From Phycisphaerae bacterium (lineage in GTDB: Bacteria > Planctomycetota > Phycisphaerae > UBA1845 > PWPN01), in assembly GCA_018003015.1 (NCBI GenBank), contig JAGNEZ010000054.1, positions 1-43,193 on the forward strand: a stretch of DNA of 43,193 nucleotides, written 5' to 3'. The notes under the pieces were generated by a model that saw nothing but the letters and a program-made list of their open reading frames with translations, did not search any database and was not told where the DNA came from. The position numbers were made by a program, and so were the translations under genes. Shown piece by piece: positions 1-8,586 of the stretch. Numbering within the stretch: the first letter of the stretch is position 1; the number at the start of each line of letters is the position of its first letter.

Positions 1-1
1 G

Positions 2-607
2 GAATGGACGGTGGGGGGGCGTGAGAAGCTTGCCGCCAAGGAGTATCGTTACCTCTCGCCGGTGGTTATGGTCCGGAAGGCTGACCGGCGGGTGGTTGCC
101 CTTCATTCGGCGGCCCTGACGAACAAGCCGGCGATCGCGGGGATGCAGCCGATCGTGAACCGTGCGGAGGCGAGTCTGGCGGGTCTTCGGGTTCAGCTTG
201 GACTGGCCTCGGACAGTGAGGTGGAGGCGGTTCTGGTTGCGGCCGAGGAGCGGCTGAGCCTGCTGGCCCGGGAGTCCCTGCTTCGTGAGGCCAGTGAGCG
301 GGTTCTGGGGGCGATGCGGAGTGGTCGTCTGGTTTCGGCGCAGCGTGAGTGGGCGATGTCGCTGGCGATGAAAGACCCGGCGGGTTTTGAGGGGTGGCTG
401 GCGACGGCGCCGCAGGTGGTGGTTCCCGGGCGGACCGATCCGCCGCGTTCGAAGGTGGAATGGGGGCGGGACCGGGAAGCGATCGCCGCCTCGGCGCGGG
501 CCGTGTTTCGGTCGGATCCGAGCCTGGCTTTGCTGACCAGCGAGGAGGCCTGGGTGGGTGAGGCGTTGAGAGATGCTTTTGGAGGTAGCGGTTCCGGCGA
601 TTGGTGA
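2..607 (+). CDS. Mu-like phage head protease (gpI family), 5' end outside window
   Basis: The reading frame is open from the first bases of the window, so the gene starts upstream and only the C-terminal 201 residues are visible. The phrase KEYRYLSPVV followed by SAALTNKPAIAGM is the signature of the Mu gpI-type prohead protease/scaffold family, which cleaves the scaffold during capsid maturation. The rest is alanine- and glutamate-rich helix, as expected for the scaffold-like tail. Two head genes follow in the same direction, in the order protease, decoration protein, major head protein. The catalytic part lies mostly outside the window, so activity cannot be judged. The family call rests on this motif and on the neighbours. 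Confidence 0.8.
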   Translation, partial: EWTVGGREKLAAKEYRYLSPVVMVRKADRRVVALHSAALTNKPAIAGMQPIVNRAEASLAGLRVQLGLASDSEVEAVLVAAEERLSLLARESLLREASERVLGAMRSGRLVSAQREWAMSLAMKDPAGFEGWLATAPQVVVPGRTDPPRSKVEWGRDREAIAASARAVFRSDPSLALLTSEEAWVGEALRDAFGGSGSGDW

Positions 608-690
608 GTAATGGGGGAGCGGGGGAGGAGGGGGACGAACGGGATGGCGGGTGCTGTCCGTCGTGGTCAGGTAGAAGGAGGTTGTGGGCG

Positions 691-1446
691 ATGCCTTTGA
701 CGGCCAATCGGGACTTGGATCGGTACGTGGACCAGGAACTGCGTGCGTTGCCGGTGCGAGCGGGTGCGCGCATCTACAAGGGTGCGTTTCTGGGATGGAA
801 CAATGGGCACGTCCGGCCGCTCCTGGCGGGTGATTCATTCGCCGGGATCGCCTATGAGGAGAGGGACAACGCGTCGGGTGGCGACGGTGGGCGGGCGGTT
901 CGGGTATTCACGATGGGGGATTTTGAGCACGTGTTGGCGGGCGCCTCGCGGACGGGCAACCGTTCGGCGGTTTATGCCTCTGCGGACAACGCCCTCACGG
1001 CGACGGCCGCGGGGAACAGTTTTGTTGGTTTCCAGCTGGAAGTATGCGGCAGCAACTTAATCCTGCTGCGGATTCAGACGACGCCGACGCCGCTGGCGGG
1101 CGGGGTGATGACCGGCGAGCTGGTTTCGGCGGGCATCAAGCACAAGGTGGTGATCAAGGCGAGTGCCGCGAGCATGGTGGTTGGAGCTGGCGATCTGGGA
1201 GGCGTGATCCTGGTGACGGGTACGACGGCGGGGGTGCTCGTTTTGCCTGCGGTCGCGACGGCGGGTGCCGGGGCCTGGTGCACGTTCATCAAGAGTGGAG
1301 CCTCCGGTCTCTTGACCATCGATCCGAGCGGCGGCGAGCTGATCGACGGAGCGGCGACGCACGCCGAGATGGACTCGAACGGCGACTCGGTGACCGTTTT
1401 CTGCGATGGGGCGGGTTGGGTGGTGGTGGCCAAGAAGATCGCCTGA
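691..1446 (+). CDS. Capsid decoration/cement protein, DUF2190-like
   Basis: This 251-residue protein sits between the protease and the major head protein, the usual place for a capsid cement protein. The N-terminal 110 residues (ALPVRAGARIYKGAFLGW, then LAGDSFAGIAYEERDN) match the DUF2190-type small beta-barrel that caps phage capsid vertices or faces. The C-terminal 120 residues are glycine-, valine- and threonine-rich and look like an added beta domain. The open frame runs upstream to 601, but I chose ATG 691: it has a strong GAAGGAGG ribosome site at 674-681, and the upstream extension is low-complexity. No transmembrane segment is present. It is presumably expressed with its neighbours. 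The DUF2190 assignment is from recognition of the pattern, not a profile search. Confidence 0.72.
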   Translation: MPLTANRDLDRYVDQELRALPVRAGARIYKGAFLGWNNGHVRPLLAGDSFAGIAYEERDNASGGDGGRAVRVFTMGDFEHVLAGASRTGNRSAVYASADNALTATAAGNSFVGFQLEVCGSNLILLRIQTTPTPLAGGVMTGELVSAGIKHKVVIKASAASMVVGAGDLGGVILVTGTTAGVLVLPAVATAGAGAWCTFIKSGASGLLTIDPSGGELIDGAATHAEMDSNGDSVTVFCDGAGWVVVAKKIA

Positions 1447-1570
1447 AACCGCTGAGGATCGAGGACGGAGGGTGGATCGAGGAAGCCGTCGGCGGCTCAG
1501 GATTGGAGGGCGGCGGGCGTCTTCGGTCGCGGATGACAGATCGGCCAGGAAACACGAAAGGACGTCACAC

Positions 1571-2488
1571 ATGGCGGTGATCAACACGGGCTTGCTGACC
1601 AAGGGGCTGCGGAGCGAGTTTTTCGATCGCTTCGAGAAGACGGTGGTGTATTACCAGGATCTGGCGACGCGTATTGTGTCCAGTTCGGACGCGGAGACGT
1701 ATCGCTGGCTGGGGACGGTTCCGCGGATGCGGGAGTGGGGCAACGGCCGGCTGGCCAAGGGGCTTCGGACGGAGCGATACTCGGTGGAGAATCTCAAGTA
1801 CGAGGCCACGATTGAAGTGGACCGTGACGAGATTGCCGATGACCAGACCGGGCAGATTCGGGTGCGGATCGGCGAACTGGCCCGGCGGGCGGCGACGCAC
1901 AAGGATTTTCTGATCGGGCAGCTCCTGACCAGCGGTGCGGGCCCGGGGTTTCACGGCTACGACGGGGTACCATTTTTCAGTGGTAGTCACATCTCGGGAG
2001 GATCGGGGGCGCAGGACAATGACGTGACCTACGCTGCGGCGGCCGCCGACAATCTGCCGACGACCGACGAGTTCAAAGGCGCCCTGAGGCAGGCGATCGC
2101 GGCCATGCTGTCGTTCAAGGATGATCAAGGCGAGCCGTTGCCGGTGGGCATGAACGGGATGGTATGCGTGGTTCCGCCGCCGATGCTGTTCACGGCGATG
2201 GAGGCGGTGAGTGCGACGGTGATCAATCAGACCTCGAATGTCATGGCCGGTGCGGCTCGGGTGATTGCCCTGCCCTGGCTGACGTCGGCCACGGTGTGGT
2301 ATCTGCTCAAGACGGATGGCGTGGTCCGGCCGTTCATTTTCCAGGATCGCGAGCCGGTCGAGTTTGGGGCCCTGGCGGAGGAGAGCGAGGAAGGTTTCAA
2401 GCGTGAGAAGTTGCTGTTTGGTGTGCGGGCCCGGTACCGCATGGCCTACGGGTATTGGCAGTACGCGGTGCGGACGACATTCACGTGA
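1571..2488 (+). CDS. Mu-like major head (capsid) protein gpT
   Basis: This 305-residue protein has the features of the Mu T family: an N-terminal MAVINTGLLTKGLRSEFFDRF, the phrase YRWLGTVPRMREWG, and then a segment rich in EVDRDEIADDQTG, as in Mu-type capsid proteins that form HK97-fold shells. Its length is close to that of the Mu family members. The ATG at 1571 is preceded by GAAAGG at 1556-1561; the longer frame from 1406 is rejected because its first 55 residues are low-complexity and the family starts here. It should be the last head gene of a Mu-type late operon, but no J/K/L tail genes follow. The next gene is a ParA with its own promoter. Confidence 0.85.
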   Translation: MAVINTGLLTKGLRSEFFDRFEKTVVYYQDLATRIVSSSDAETYRWLGTVPRMREWGNGRLAKGLRTERYSVENLKYEATIEVDRDEIADDQTGQIRVRIGELARRAATHKDFLIGQLLTSGAGPGFHGYDGVPFFSGSHISGGSGAQDNDVTYAAAAADNLPTTDEFKGALRQAIAAMLSFKDDQGEPLPVGMNGMVCVVPPPMLFTAMEAVSATVINQTSNVMAGAARVIALPWLTSATVWYLLKTDGVVRPFIFQDREPVEFGALAEESEEGFKREKLLFGVRARYRMAYGYWQYAVRTTFT

Positions 2489-2622
2489 TCGGCGGGTGAC
2501 GGCCGAGGGCGGGTGATACACGCGGGATGGCGGATGGCGAGAGCGGCCGGGTTGGGGGGATTGGCCGCCTCGCCTCGGTCATTCCGCGGTTCTGTTGGTT
2601 GGGGAAGATGGGGGGATAGGGT

Positions 2623-2652
2623 TTGGCCTGAGTGGTCCTCTGTTCATATAAT
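2623..2652 (+). promoter_or_regulatory. Sigma70-type promoter for parA
   Basis: A perfect -10 box TATAAT lies at 2647-2652, with TTGGCC at 2623-2628 as the -35 box (18 bp spacer). Transcription would start near 2659, about 70 nt before the parA ATG. The box overlaps an upstream in-frame ATG, which argues that the later ATG at 2729 is the real start. It also suggests that parA is transcribed separately from the phage head genes. Confidence 0.55.
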
Positions 2653-2728
2653 GACGCCGCTTGCCACGAGGGTGGGGAATGAAGAGCAGCCTGCCGGGGC
2701 CGCTGGCGCCCGTCGGGGAGGAGGTCCG

Positions 2729-3931
2729 ATGCGACGCATTGCGGTGATCAATCAGAAGGGTGGTGTGGGCAAGACGACGACAACGGCGAACGTCGCGGCG
2801 GCCCTGGCCCGCGCCGGGCATCGTGTTCTGGTCATCGATCTGGATCCGCAGAGCCACCTCAGTCTTCACCTGGGTGTGGATCCTGCTGCCGGTCGCCCGG
2901 GCACCTATGAGCTGCTCACTGGGTTGACCTCGATAGCCAAGTGCCGGGTGAAGGTGGCCAACAACTTGTGGGCGGTCGGGTCGAGCATTGACCTGGCGGC
3001 CGCGGAGGTCGAGCTGGTGAGCGTCGTGGGGCGGGAGGTGATTCTGCGCGACCTGCTCGACCAGCATGTCGGGCTGGACAAGGACCCGAAGACGAGCAAG
3101 TACGATTATGTTCTGATTGACTGCCCGCCGTCGCTGGGTGTGTTGACGCTCAACGGCCTGTGTGCGGCCCAGGAGGTGGTGATTCCGCTTCAGCCGCACT
3201 ATCTGGCCCTGCAGGGTTTGAGCAAGCTGCTCGAGACCGTGTTGCTGGTGGGCAAGCGGATCAACGCCGGCTTGAAGGTGGGGGGGGTGGTGATCTGCAT
3301 GTACGAAGCCGGGACCAAGCTGGCGGCCGAGGTGGTGGACGACGTGAGGGCTTTTCTGGACTCGGCGAAGTCGGCGAACATGCCTTGGTCTTCGGCCCGG
3401 CTGTACAAGAGTGTGATTCGCCGAAACATCAAGCTGGCGGAGGCTCCCAGCCACGGGCAGAGCATTTTTGACTATGCCCCGGACAGCAACGGAGCGAAGG
3501 ACTACGAGGAGTTGGCCGCCGAGATCGACGGCAAGGTGGAGCGGGTTGGTGTGACGGCGACCGCGGGGGTGGAGTCGCCGGTCGCTGACAAGCAGGCGAA
3601 GGCGGGGCGGGCTCTGTCCCCGGTATCGAGTGGTGGGATTGAGCCGTCGAGGGTAGCGAGCGTCAAGGAGGAGTGCGCGGCTGGCGGACCCAAGGCCGAG
3701 GTTGCTGGGGCGGCGGTGCCGGCGGCTGCCGTTCCGTCGCCGGTGGCCCCGGCGACTGCGGGCGCGGCGGCGCTCTCGGGGGTGAAGGCTGCCCTGGCGG
3801 AGCCAATGCACCCGGACGCGCTGGGAGCCGAGGCGGTCAAGCCGAAGCGACGGCCGAGGCGTGTCCGACCTGAGCCGGCGGTGAAGACGGAAGCGATTGA
3901 GCCGGTGCCCTCGTCTACGCCGAGGGTGTAG
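2729..3931 (+). CDS. ParA/MinD-family ATPase with long Ala/Pro-rich tail
   Basis: This 400-residue protein begins MRRIAVINQKGGVGKTTTTA, which holds the deviant Walker A (KGGVGKTT, residues 10-17) of ParA/Soj ATPases. DLDPQSHLSLHLG follows as motif A', and the Walker B region is YVLIDCPPSLGVLT. Such ATPases dimerise on DNA or membrane and position chromosomes, plasmids or protein cargo. The ATPase domain ends near residue 260. The remaining 140 residues are a low-complexity Ala/Pro/Val/Lys tail with a basic stretch (KPKRRPRR) that could bind nucleic acid. The start is fixed by GGGGAGGAGG at 2714-2723. No parB or parS is seen, so it is an orphan here. It sits directly after phage head genes but has its own promoter, so membership in the prophage is not shown. 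Confidence 0.85.
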   Translation: MRRIAVINQKGGVGKTTTTANVAAALARAGHRVLVIDLDPQSHLSLHLGVDPAAGRPGTYELLTGLTSIAKCRVKVANNLWAVGSSIDLAAAEVELVSVVGREVILRDLLDQHVGLDKDPKTSKYDYVLIDCPPSLGVLTLNGLCAAQEVVIPLQPHYLALQGLSKLLETVLLVGKRINAGLKVGGVVICMYEAGTKLAAEVVDDVRAFLDSAKSANMPWSSARLYKSVIRRNIKLAEAPSHGQSIFDYAPDSNGAKDYEELAAEIDGKVERVGVTATAGVESPVADKQAKAGRALSPVSSGGIEPSRVASVKEECAAGGPKAEVAGAAVPAAAVPSPVAPATAGAAALSGVKAALAEPMHPDALGAEAVKPKRRPRRVRPEPAVKTEAIEPVPSSTPRV

Positions 3932-3994
3932 TTTGAGGGGTACCTGCCCGCGGGCTTCTGGTGGCGGGGTGCTGTTGCGTTATGGTCTTGGCGT

Positions 3995-4879
3995 TCACGG
4001 CTTGCGGATCGCCTGTTTGCGGGCAGCTTCGACGGTATTGCGCATGAGCATAGCGACGGTGACCGGCCCGACGCCGCCGGGGACGGGGGTGATGGCCCCG
4101 GCCACTTCGCGGACCGCTCTGAAGTCGACGTCGCCGACGGTTCGCGACACCTCGTTGCCGTTGATATCACTGCCCTTGACTCGATTGATGCCGACGTCGA
4201 TGACCATGGCGCCGGGTTTGACGTGATCGACGGTGATGAGGCCGGCCTTGCCCGCGGCCACGACGAGGAGGTCGGCCCTGCGGGTGTACTCGGCCAGGTC
4301 GGGGGTGTGTTCGTTGCAGGCGGTGACGGTTGCGTCCTTCTGAGCGAGGAGGACGCTGATCGGGCGGCCGACGATGGCGCCTTGTCCGACGACGACGGCG
4401 TGGATGCCACGGAGGGGCATGTTCAGGGTTTGGACCAGCTCGACGACCGCGAGGGCGGTGCAGGGGGCGATGATCGGCTGGCCGTAGAAGACCAGTCCGA
4501 TGTTGGCGGGGTTGACGCCCTCGACGTCCTTGTAAGGGTCGATGCGGTATTGCATATCGTGGACATCGATCCAGGTGGGGAGGGGGAGGTGGAGCATGAT
4601 GCCGGTGATGCCGGGGTCCTGGTTGAAGTCCTGGATTCGGTCGGCGACGCAACTGGCATCACAATCGGCGGGCAGGCGGCTGAGCAGATAGTCGATACCC
4701 ATGGCCTGGCATTGTTTTTCCTGGGAGCGGGCATAGACCAGGCTGGCGGCGGGCTCGCCGACGAGCAGGGCGGCGAGCTTGAGCCTGCGGCCTTCGGCGG
4801 CGAGGGCCGTTGTCTGGCGGCGCACCTCCGCGCGGATCGTTTCCGCCACCTGGTTGCCGTCGATGAGGGTTGCGGTCAT
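3995..4879 (-). CDS. folD: FolD, methylenetetrahydrofolate dehydrogenase/cyclohydrolase, divergent active site
   Basis: This 294-residue protein aligns over its whole length with FolD, which oxidises 5,10-methylene-THF with NADP and hydrolyses the methenyl product to 10-formyl-THF. The nucleotide-binding phrase VVVGQGAIVGRP and the C-terminal ITPVPGGVGPVTVAML are intact. By my alignment to the E. coli protein, two of three cyclohydrolase residues differ: catalytic Lys54 is Gln53 (YARSQEK) and Gln98 is His97 (GIMLHLPLP). Asp121 is kept as Asp118. The usual PCTP is PCTA. The dehydrogenase half therefore looks sound and the cyclohydrolase half uncertain. ATG 4879 follows AAAGGA by a short spacer and starts 10 bp after the SEC-C gene, so the two are probably one operon. 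Confidence 0.9.
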   Translation of the reverse strand: MTATLIDGNQVAETIRAEVRRQTTALAAEGRRLKLAALLVGEPAASLVYARSQEKQCQAMGIDYLLSRLPADCDASCVADRIQDFNQDPGITGIMLHLPLPTWIDVHDMQYRIDPYKDVEGVNPANIGLVFYGQPIIAPCTALAVVELVQTLNMPLRGIHAVVVGQGAIVGRPISVLLAQKDATVTACNEHTPDLAEYTRRADLLVVAAGKAGLITVDHVKPGAMVIDVGINRVKGSDINGNEVSRTVGDVDFRAVREVAGAITPVPGGVGPVTVAMLMRNTVEAARKQAIRKP

Positions 4880-4889
4880 GGAGGTCCTT

Positions 4890-5888
4890 TCAGGCGAGCC
4901 GCCCGCAGCATTTCTTGTACTTCTTTTCGCTTCCACAGGGACACGGGTCGTTGCGGCCGATTTTCGGCTGCGAATCGCGGATCGGCGCGGTGGGCGGATC
5001 CTCATCGGTGAGGGGGTCGACTTCCTCTTCGTCCTGGTCGTTTCCTTCTTCGTCTGCGAAGTCGTCGCCGATCCCGTTTTCCTCAGCGTCCTCCCAATCC
5101 TGGAGCAAGTCGGGCAACTCGGTCTTCCACCAGTCGCGCCAGGATTCCCAGGATTCGGGCAGCCACTTTTCCACCGGGGTGATCCATGACTTGACGAGGT
5201 CCTCGGGGAGCGGCTCGGCTTTGCCTTCAAGCTGCTCGATCACGTCGGCGATGTCCGGATTGTCGGTGCGACGGAGGATCTCGCGGAGAAACGGGAGGGA
5301 GTCCTTGTCGCCCAGGTCGCTCAGTACGCCGGCCGGTCCGGCGAGGTCGGTCTCCGTATGGGGGCGGGTGAAGAGCTGGCGGAGCATGTTGCGGCAGAAT
5401 CGGATGACCGAGGCTCGTGTGGGTGGATCGGCCTGTTCGGCGACATCCAGGAGATGGAAAGCGTGGAACCAGCATTGCAGCCGAGTGCCCTGGCTCTCGA
5501 TCGCCTGCATGACAGGTTCTAGGATGGGGGGGCCCAGGCGACCGGTGGTCTGGACGATGACCTCCATCATGGCGTCGTCATCGATATCGCCCGCGTCGTT
5601 GAGCCATTCGAGGAGCTGCCGGGCGAAGTCTTGCCTGGCGGGTTCGCTGAAACGCTCGGCGCCGAGGGCGATGACCGCGAGAACCCCCAGGATGGTCAGA
5701 TCCGGCTCCTCGCGTTCTCCTGCGCCTTCAACGTAGTCGAATTCCTCCGTTCCGCGGCGGAGCAGCTCGAGGCGGACTTCATCGGAGAAGACGGCGGCGT
5801 TGGCCAGGGCGTGAAGGTCGTTCCAGGGAACGTCCTTGCCGTCCATGGCCAGCGACGACCAAGGCAAGTCTGAATGACGGTCCTCCAT
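4890..5888 (-). CDS. SEC-C motif protein with helical repeat region
   Basis: This 332-residue protein ends in a SEC-C zinc-binding motif, [18 protein letters not shown] (pattern CxC-x8-CC), the module at the end of SecA and of many uncharacterised proteins. Before it, residues 20-240 form amphipathic helices resembling HEAT-type repeats. Residues 260-305 are strongly acidic (many Asp/Glu), probably a disordered linker. There is no signal peptide or membrane segment, so it is cytosolic. It lies just upstream of folD in the same direction and probably shares its transcript. The role is unknown; SEC-C modules are thought to mediate binding to protein or ribosome partners. The start ATG 5888 has no clear ribosome site, and an ATG 14 codons later is an alternative. 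Confidence 0.8.
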   Translation of the reverse strand: MEDRHSDLPWSSLAMDGKDVPWNDLHALANAAVFSDEVRLELLRRGTEEFDYVEGAGEREEPDLTILGVLAVIALGAERFSEPARQDFARQLLEWLNDAGDIDDDAMMEVIVQTTGRLGPPILEPVMQAIESQGTRLQCWFHAFHLLDVAEQADPPTRASVIRFCRNMLRQLFTRPHTETDLAGPAGVLSDLGDKDSLPFLREILRRTDNPDIADVIEQLEGKAEPLPEDLVKSWITPVEKWLPESWESWRDWWKTELPDLLQDWEDAEENGIGDDFADEEGNDQDEEEVDPLTDEDPPTAPIRDSQPKIGRNDPCPCGSEKKYKKCCGRLA

Positions 5889-6454
5889 GGAACGATCTCG
5901 CTACAGCTATGCTCAACCCGATGGGCGGATTGGACCATTTTTGCATGACGCACACAAGTCCGCCGGCCCGGCCGCGTTCGAAACGGCTGGGAGTGGTCCT
6001 CGGACGCGTTGACCACGGCTGGTGGCCACGGGTCGATCCCGCCGAATGGTGCGTGTACCGTACCCGTGGCAGGCCCGCATGCCAAGGCGGCGGGCGTTTC
6101 AGCCGAGGCGCAATCCATGCTGGGGTTGGATGTCGCCGGGGTGAGGGAGAGGGTTGTCAAGATCTGCGCGCGGGCCGGAAGCCGAGGCCCGGCCGCATGT
6201 TGCAGGTTGTGGAGGCGGCGGCGACGATTCCGGGATCGAGGCATTACCTGCGGGGTGTGTCTTTGCGATAGCCGCGTACGATCTGTCAGGCTCACGTGAG
6301 ATACTGTGTGGGGCGGTAATCTGGTATGCTCATGGTCTGGACCCGGGGGCGGCGTCTTGTGTGGCTGGCGTGCTCCCTGGCGCCGACCGCGGAGCCGGGC
6401 TTCCGTTGTGTCGCGATGGTTGACAGTGAGGCTTCCTGAGAAGGGATATGGCCG
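5889..6454. other. Divergent intergenic region without recognised gene
   Basis: These 566 bases separate the leftward SEC-C/folD pair from the rightward MoxR cluster, so promoters for both units should lie here. Short open frames occur on both strands, but none resembles a known protein. A TTGACA at 6420-6425 is too close to the moxR start to serve it unless the message is leaderless. A ribosome site, GAGAAGGGA at 6438-6446, serves moxR. I see no convincing -10/-35 pair and no hairpin followed by a T-tract. Confidence 0.5.
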
Positions 6455-7477
6455 ATGCACAGCGAGGCTGCAGGAGTTGACGCCGCCCGTGGGCGAGTGG
6501 AGGCGTTCAGCCGTCAGGTCCAAACCATCCGGGGCAGTCTGCATCAAGTGGTGGTCGGTCAGGAGAGGACGGTTGATCTGCTGCTGACCTGTGCGTTGAC
6601 CGGCTCTCACGCCCTGCTGGTCGGCGTTCCGGGCTTGGCCAAGACGCTGATGGTGAAGGCTCTGGCGGCGACGTTCGACTGGAAGTACGCCCGCGTCCAG
6701 TTCACTCCGGACCTTATGCCCGCGGACATCACCGGCTATGAGCTTCTGGGGCGTGAGAGTCAGGGGGGTACGCCTGCGATGGTTTTTCGGCCGGGTCCGG
6801 TGTTTGCCAATCTGGTTCTGGCGGATGAGATCAACCGGGCGGCGCCGAAGACTCAGTCGGCGTTGCTGGAAGCCATGGCCGAGAAGCAGGTCACCGTGGG
6901 GGGCAAGACCTATGGCCTGGAGGAGCCGTTCCTGGTTGTCGCGACGCAGAATCCGATCGAACAGGAAGGGACTTACCCTCTTCCGGAGGCCCAGCTGGAT
7001 CGGTTCATGATGGAGATTCGCATCGGCTATCCGCCGCCGGATCAGGAAGTGGCGATTGTGATGAAGACCACTGGTGGGCAGCCGGGGCTGCCGACGCCGG
7101 TCCTGGACCGGGCGGGTTTTCTCGGACTGCGGGATCTGGTTTGGGCGGTGCCGGTATCGGCGGGGGTTGCCGGCTACGCCGTGAGCTTGTGCGGGGCGAG
7201 CCGGCCGACGGATCCGCGCGCGGATGGTTTCGTCAGGGGTTACGTGGCCTGGGGTGCGGGTCCGCGCGGCTCGCAGAATCTGATCTGGGCGAGCAAGGCC
7301 CGGGCGCTGTTGATGGGTCGGACCGCTCCGACGCTTGAGGATGTGCAGGCGGTAGCGCTCCCGGTGCTTCGCCATCGGGTCATTGTGAACCATCGAGCGG
7401 TGGGCGACGGGGTTGTGACGGAGGACATCGTCAGGCATCTGCTGGAGGTAGTGCCGCGGGCCGGAGGTTCTGGTTGA
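6455..7477 (+). CDS. MoxR-family AAA+ ATPase
   Basis: This 340-residue protein has the MoxR layout: Walker A GVPGLAKT (residues 57-64), Walker B LVLADEI (120-126) followed by NRAAPKTQSALLEAM, sensor 1 ATQNP (163-167) and EGTYPLPEAQLDRF. MoxR ATPases are cytosolic chaperones that act with von Willebrand factor A (VWA) proteins to mature or insert metal centres or envelope complexes. The gene opens a rightward cluster of DUF58, two VWA proteins, a DUF4175-like protein and DUF4159, which is the usual company of MoxR in Planctomycetota. The C-terminal lid holds NLIWASKARALLMGR, the normal sensor 2 region. The start at 6455 has GAGAAGGGA a suitable distance upstream. All key residues look intact. 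Confidence 0.95.
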   Translation: MHSEAAGVDAARGRVEAFSRQVQTIRGSLHQVVVGQERTVDLLLTCALTGSHALLVGVPGLAKTLMVKALAATFDWKYARVQFTPDLMPADITGYELLGRESQGGTPAMVFRPGPVFANLVLADEINRAAPKTQSALLEAMAEKQVTVGGKTYGLEEPFLVVATQNPIEQEGTYPLPEAQLDRFMMEIRIGYPPPDQEVAIVMKTTGGQPGLPTPVLDRAGFLGLRDLVWAVPVSAGVAGYAVSLCGASRPTDPRADGFVRGYVAWGAGPRGSQNLIWASKARALLMGRTAPTLEDVQAVALPVLRHRVIVNHRAVGDGVVTEDIVRHLLEVVPRAGGSG

Positions 7478-7559
7478 GGGCGTTCGCATCGGGGGGGGTA
7501 GCCTTGATCGTGCGGTGTTGGCTGGGGTGGGCTCGCGGCCATGCGTCTGGGGCGGCGGT

Positions 7560-8480
7560 ATGGACGGCATTCGGGCAACATGGGTGGGTCGGTTTCTGGA
7601 CTTGCGAGCCCTGGCGTGCCTGGATCATCTTCGGTTTTCGACCCGGCACCGGATTGAAGGCAGCTACAGTGGCCGTCATCCCTCCCGCCGACAGGGTGGG
7701 GCGGGCGAGTTCGTGGATTTCCGTGAGTACGTCGAGGGTGAGGATCTCCGTCGGCTGGACTGGAAAGTTTTTGCCCGGACCGGGCGGGCGTACTTGCGCC
7801 TGTACCGGGATGAGACCCATCTGGCGTGCACGCTGGCCATTGATGCCAGTGGGTCGATGCGTTTCGCCGGCTGGGGGTCGGGTGGTGTGCGCGGCTCGAA
7901 GCTGGAATACGCCCAATACCTGGCGACGGCGTTGAGTCACATCATTGCTCGCCAGCGGGATCGGGTCGGTTTGGCCCTCCTGGCAGAGGGTTTGGAGGGG
8001 TACGTGCCGCCGGGTTCGACTCCGGCTCACGCGGCCGGGATTCAGCAAGCGATCGAGGGAATCGAGACGCGTCCGGTGACCGATCTGGCCACGGGTTTGC
8101 GGGAGCTGTTTGGCCGTGTGGTGTCCCGGGGTGTCCTGGTGGTGATGAGTGATTTTCTGGTGGACGATCTCGAGCAGGTCTTCGCCTCGGTCCGGCTGTT
8201 CCGGCATCGGCACTGGGAGGTTGTGGTTCTTCATCTGGTTGACCCAGACGAAGAGAGGCTGCCAGAGGGTCTGGGGTATCGGTTCGTCGGGCTGGAGGAT
8301 GAGGGCCAGGTGGACTGCTCGCCGGCGGAGATAGGCGGGTTATACGAAGAGCGTTTTGCGGCCTACGCGGCGGCGGTTCGCACGCTGGCCCTGGCGGGGG
8401 GGTGTGATTACCGGCGGGTTTCGACCGTGGTGCCGTATCTTCGGACGCTGGGCGGGTTCCTGGTGGAGCGGAGCTCGTAG
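7560..8480 (+). CDS. DUF58 protein (MoxR partner, VWA-like)
   Basis: This protein of about 306 residues carries the DUF58 signature: a region around DFREYVEGEDLRRLDWKVFARTGR (residues 57-80), then LAIDASGSMRFAG, whose DASGS is the metal-ion-dependent adhesion site of a VWA-like fold. DUF58 proteins nearly always lie next to moxR and are thought to present substrates to it. No transmembrane segment is visible, so it is likely cytosolic or peripheral. I chose ATG 7560, with GGGGCGG upstream, over the ATG at 7515: the extra 15 residues are low-complexity and conserved sequence starts after the later codon. It begins 82 bp after moxR. The client of the pair is unknown. Confidence 0.9.
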   Translation: MDGIRATWVGRFLDLRALACLDHLRFSTRHRIEGSYSGRHPSRRQGGAGEFVDFREYVEGEDLRRLDWKVFARTGRAYLRLYRDETHLACTLAIDASGSMRFAGWGSGGVRGSKLEYAQYLATALSHIIARQRDRVGLALLAEGLEGYVPPGSTPAHAAGIQQAIEGIETRPVTDLATGLRELFGRVVSRGVLVVMSDFLVDDLEQVFASVRLFRHRHWEVVVLHLVDPDEERLPEGLGYRFVGLEDEGQVDCSPAEIGGLYEERFAAYAAAVRTLALAGGCDYRRVSTVVPYLRTLGGFLVERSS

Positions 8481-8586
8481 GTCTGGCTGGTGAGGCGTGG
8501 AGCGGGTTTTTTTAGGGTCGGATGGTCGACCGATGGCCTGTGGTGTCCTGCTCATCGCGGGCGGCTCTGGGCGAGGAGGGCTGGTG

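Noticed and set aside
6420..6449. TTGACA followed by GGATAT as a moxR promoter
   Set aside because: The -10 match is poor and the start site would fall on the ATG, although moxR has a normal ribosome site.
5696..7570. 624-codon open frame on the minus strand
   Set aside because: Antisense to moxR and the SEC-C gene. Composition is Arg/Pro/His-rich, as expected for a shadow frame in GC-rich DNA.
8506..8512. Run of seven T after the DUF58 gene
   Set aside because: No stable hairpin directly before it, and it lies between genes that appear to be co-transcribed.
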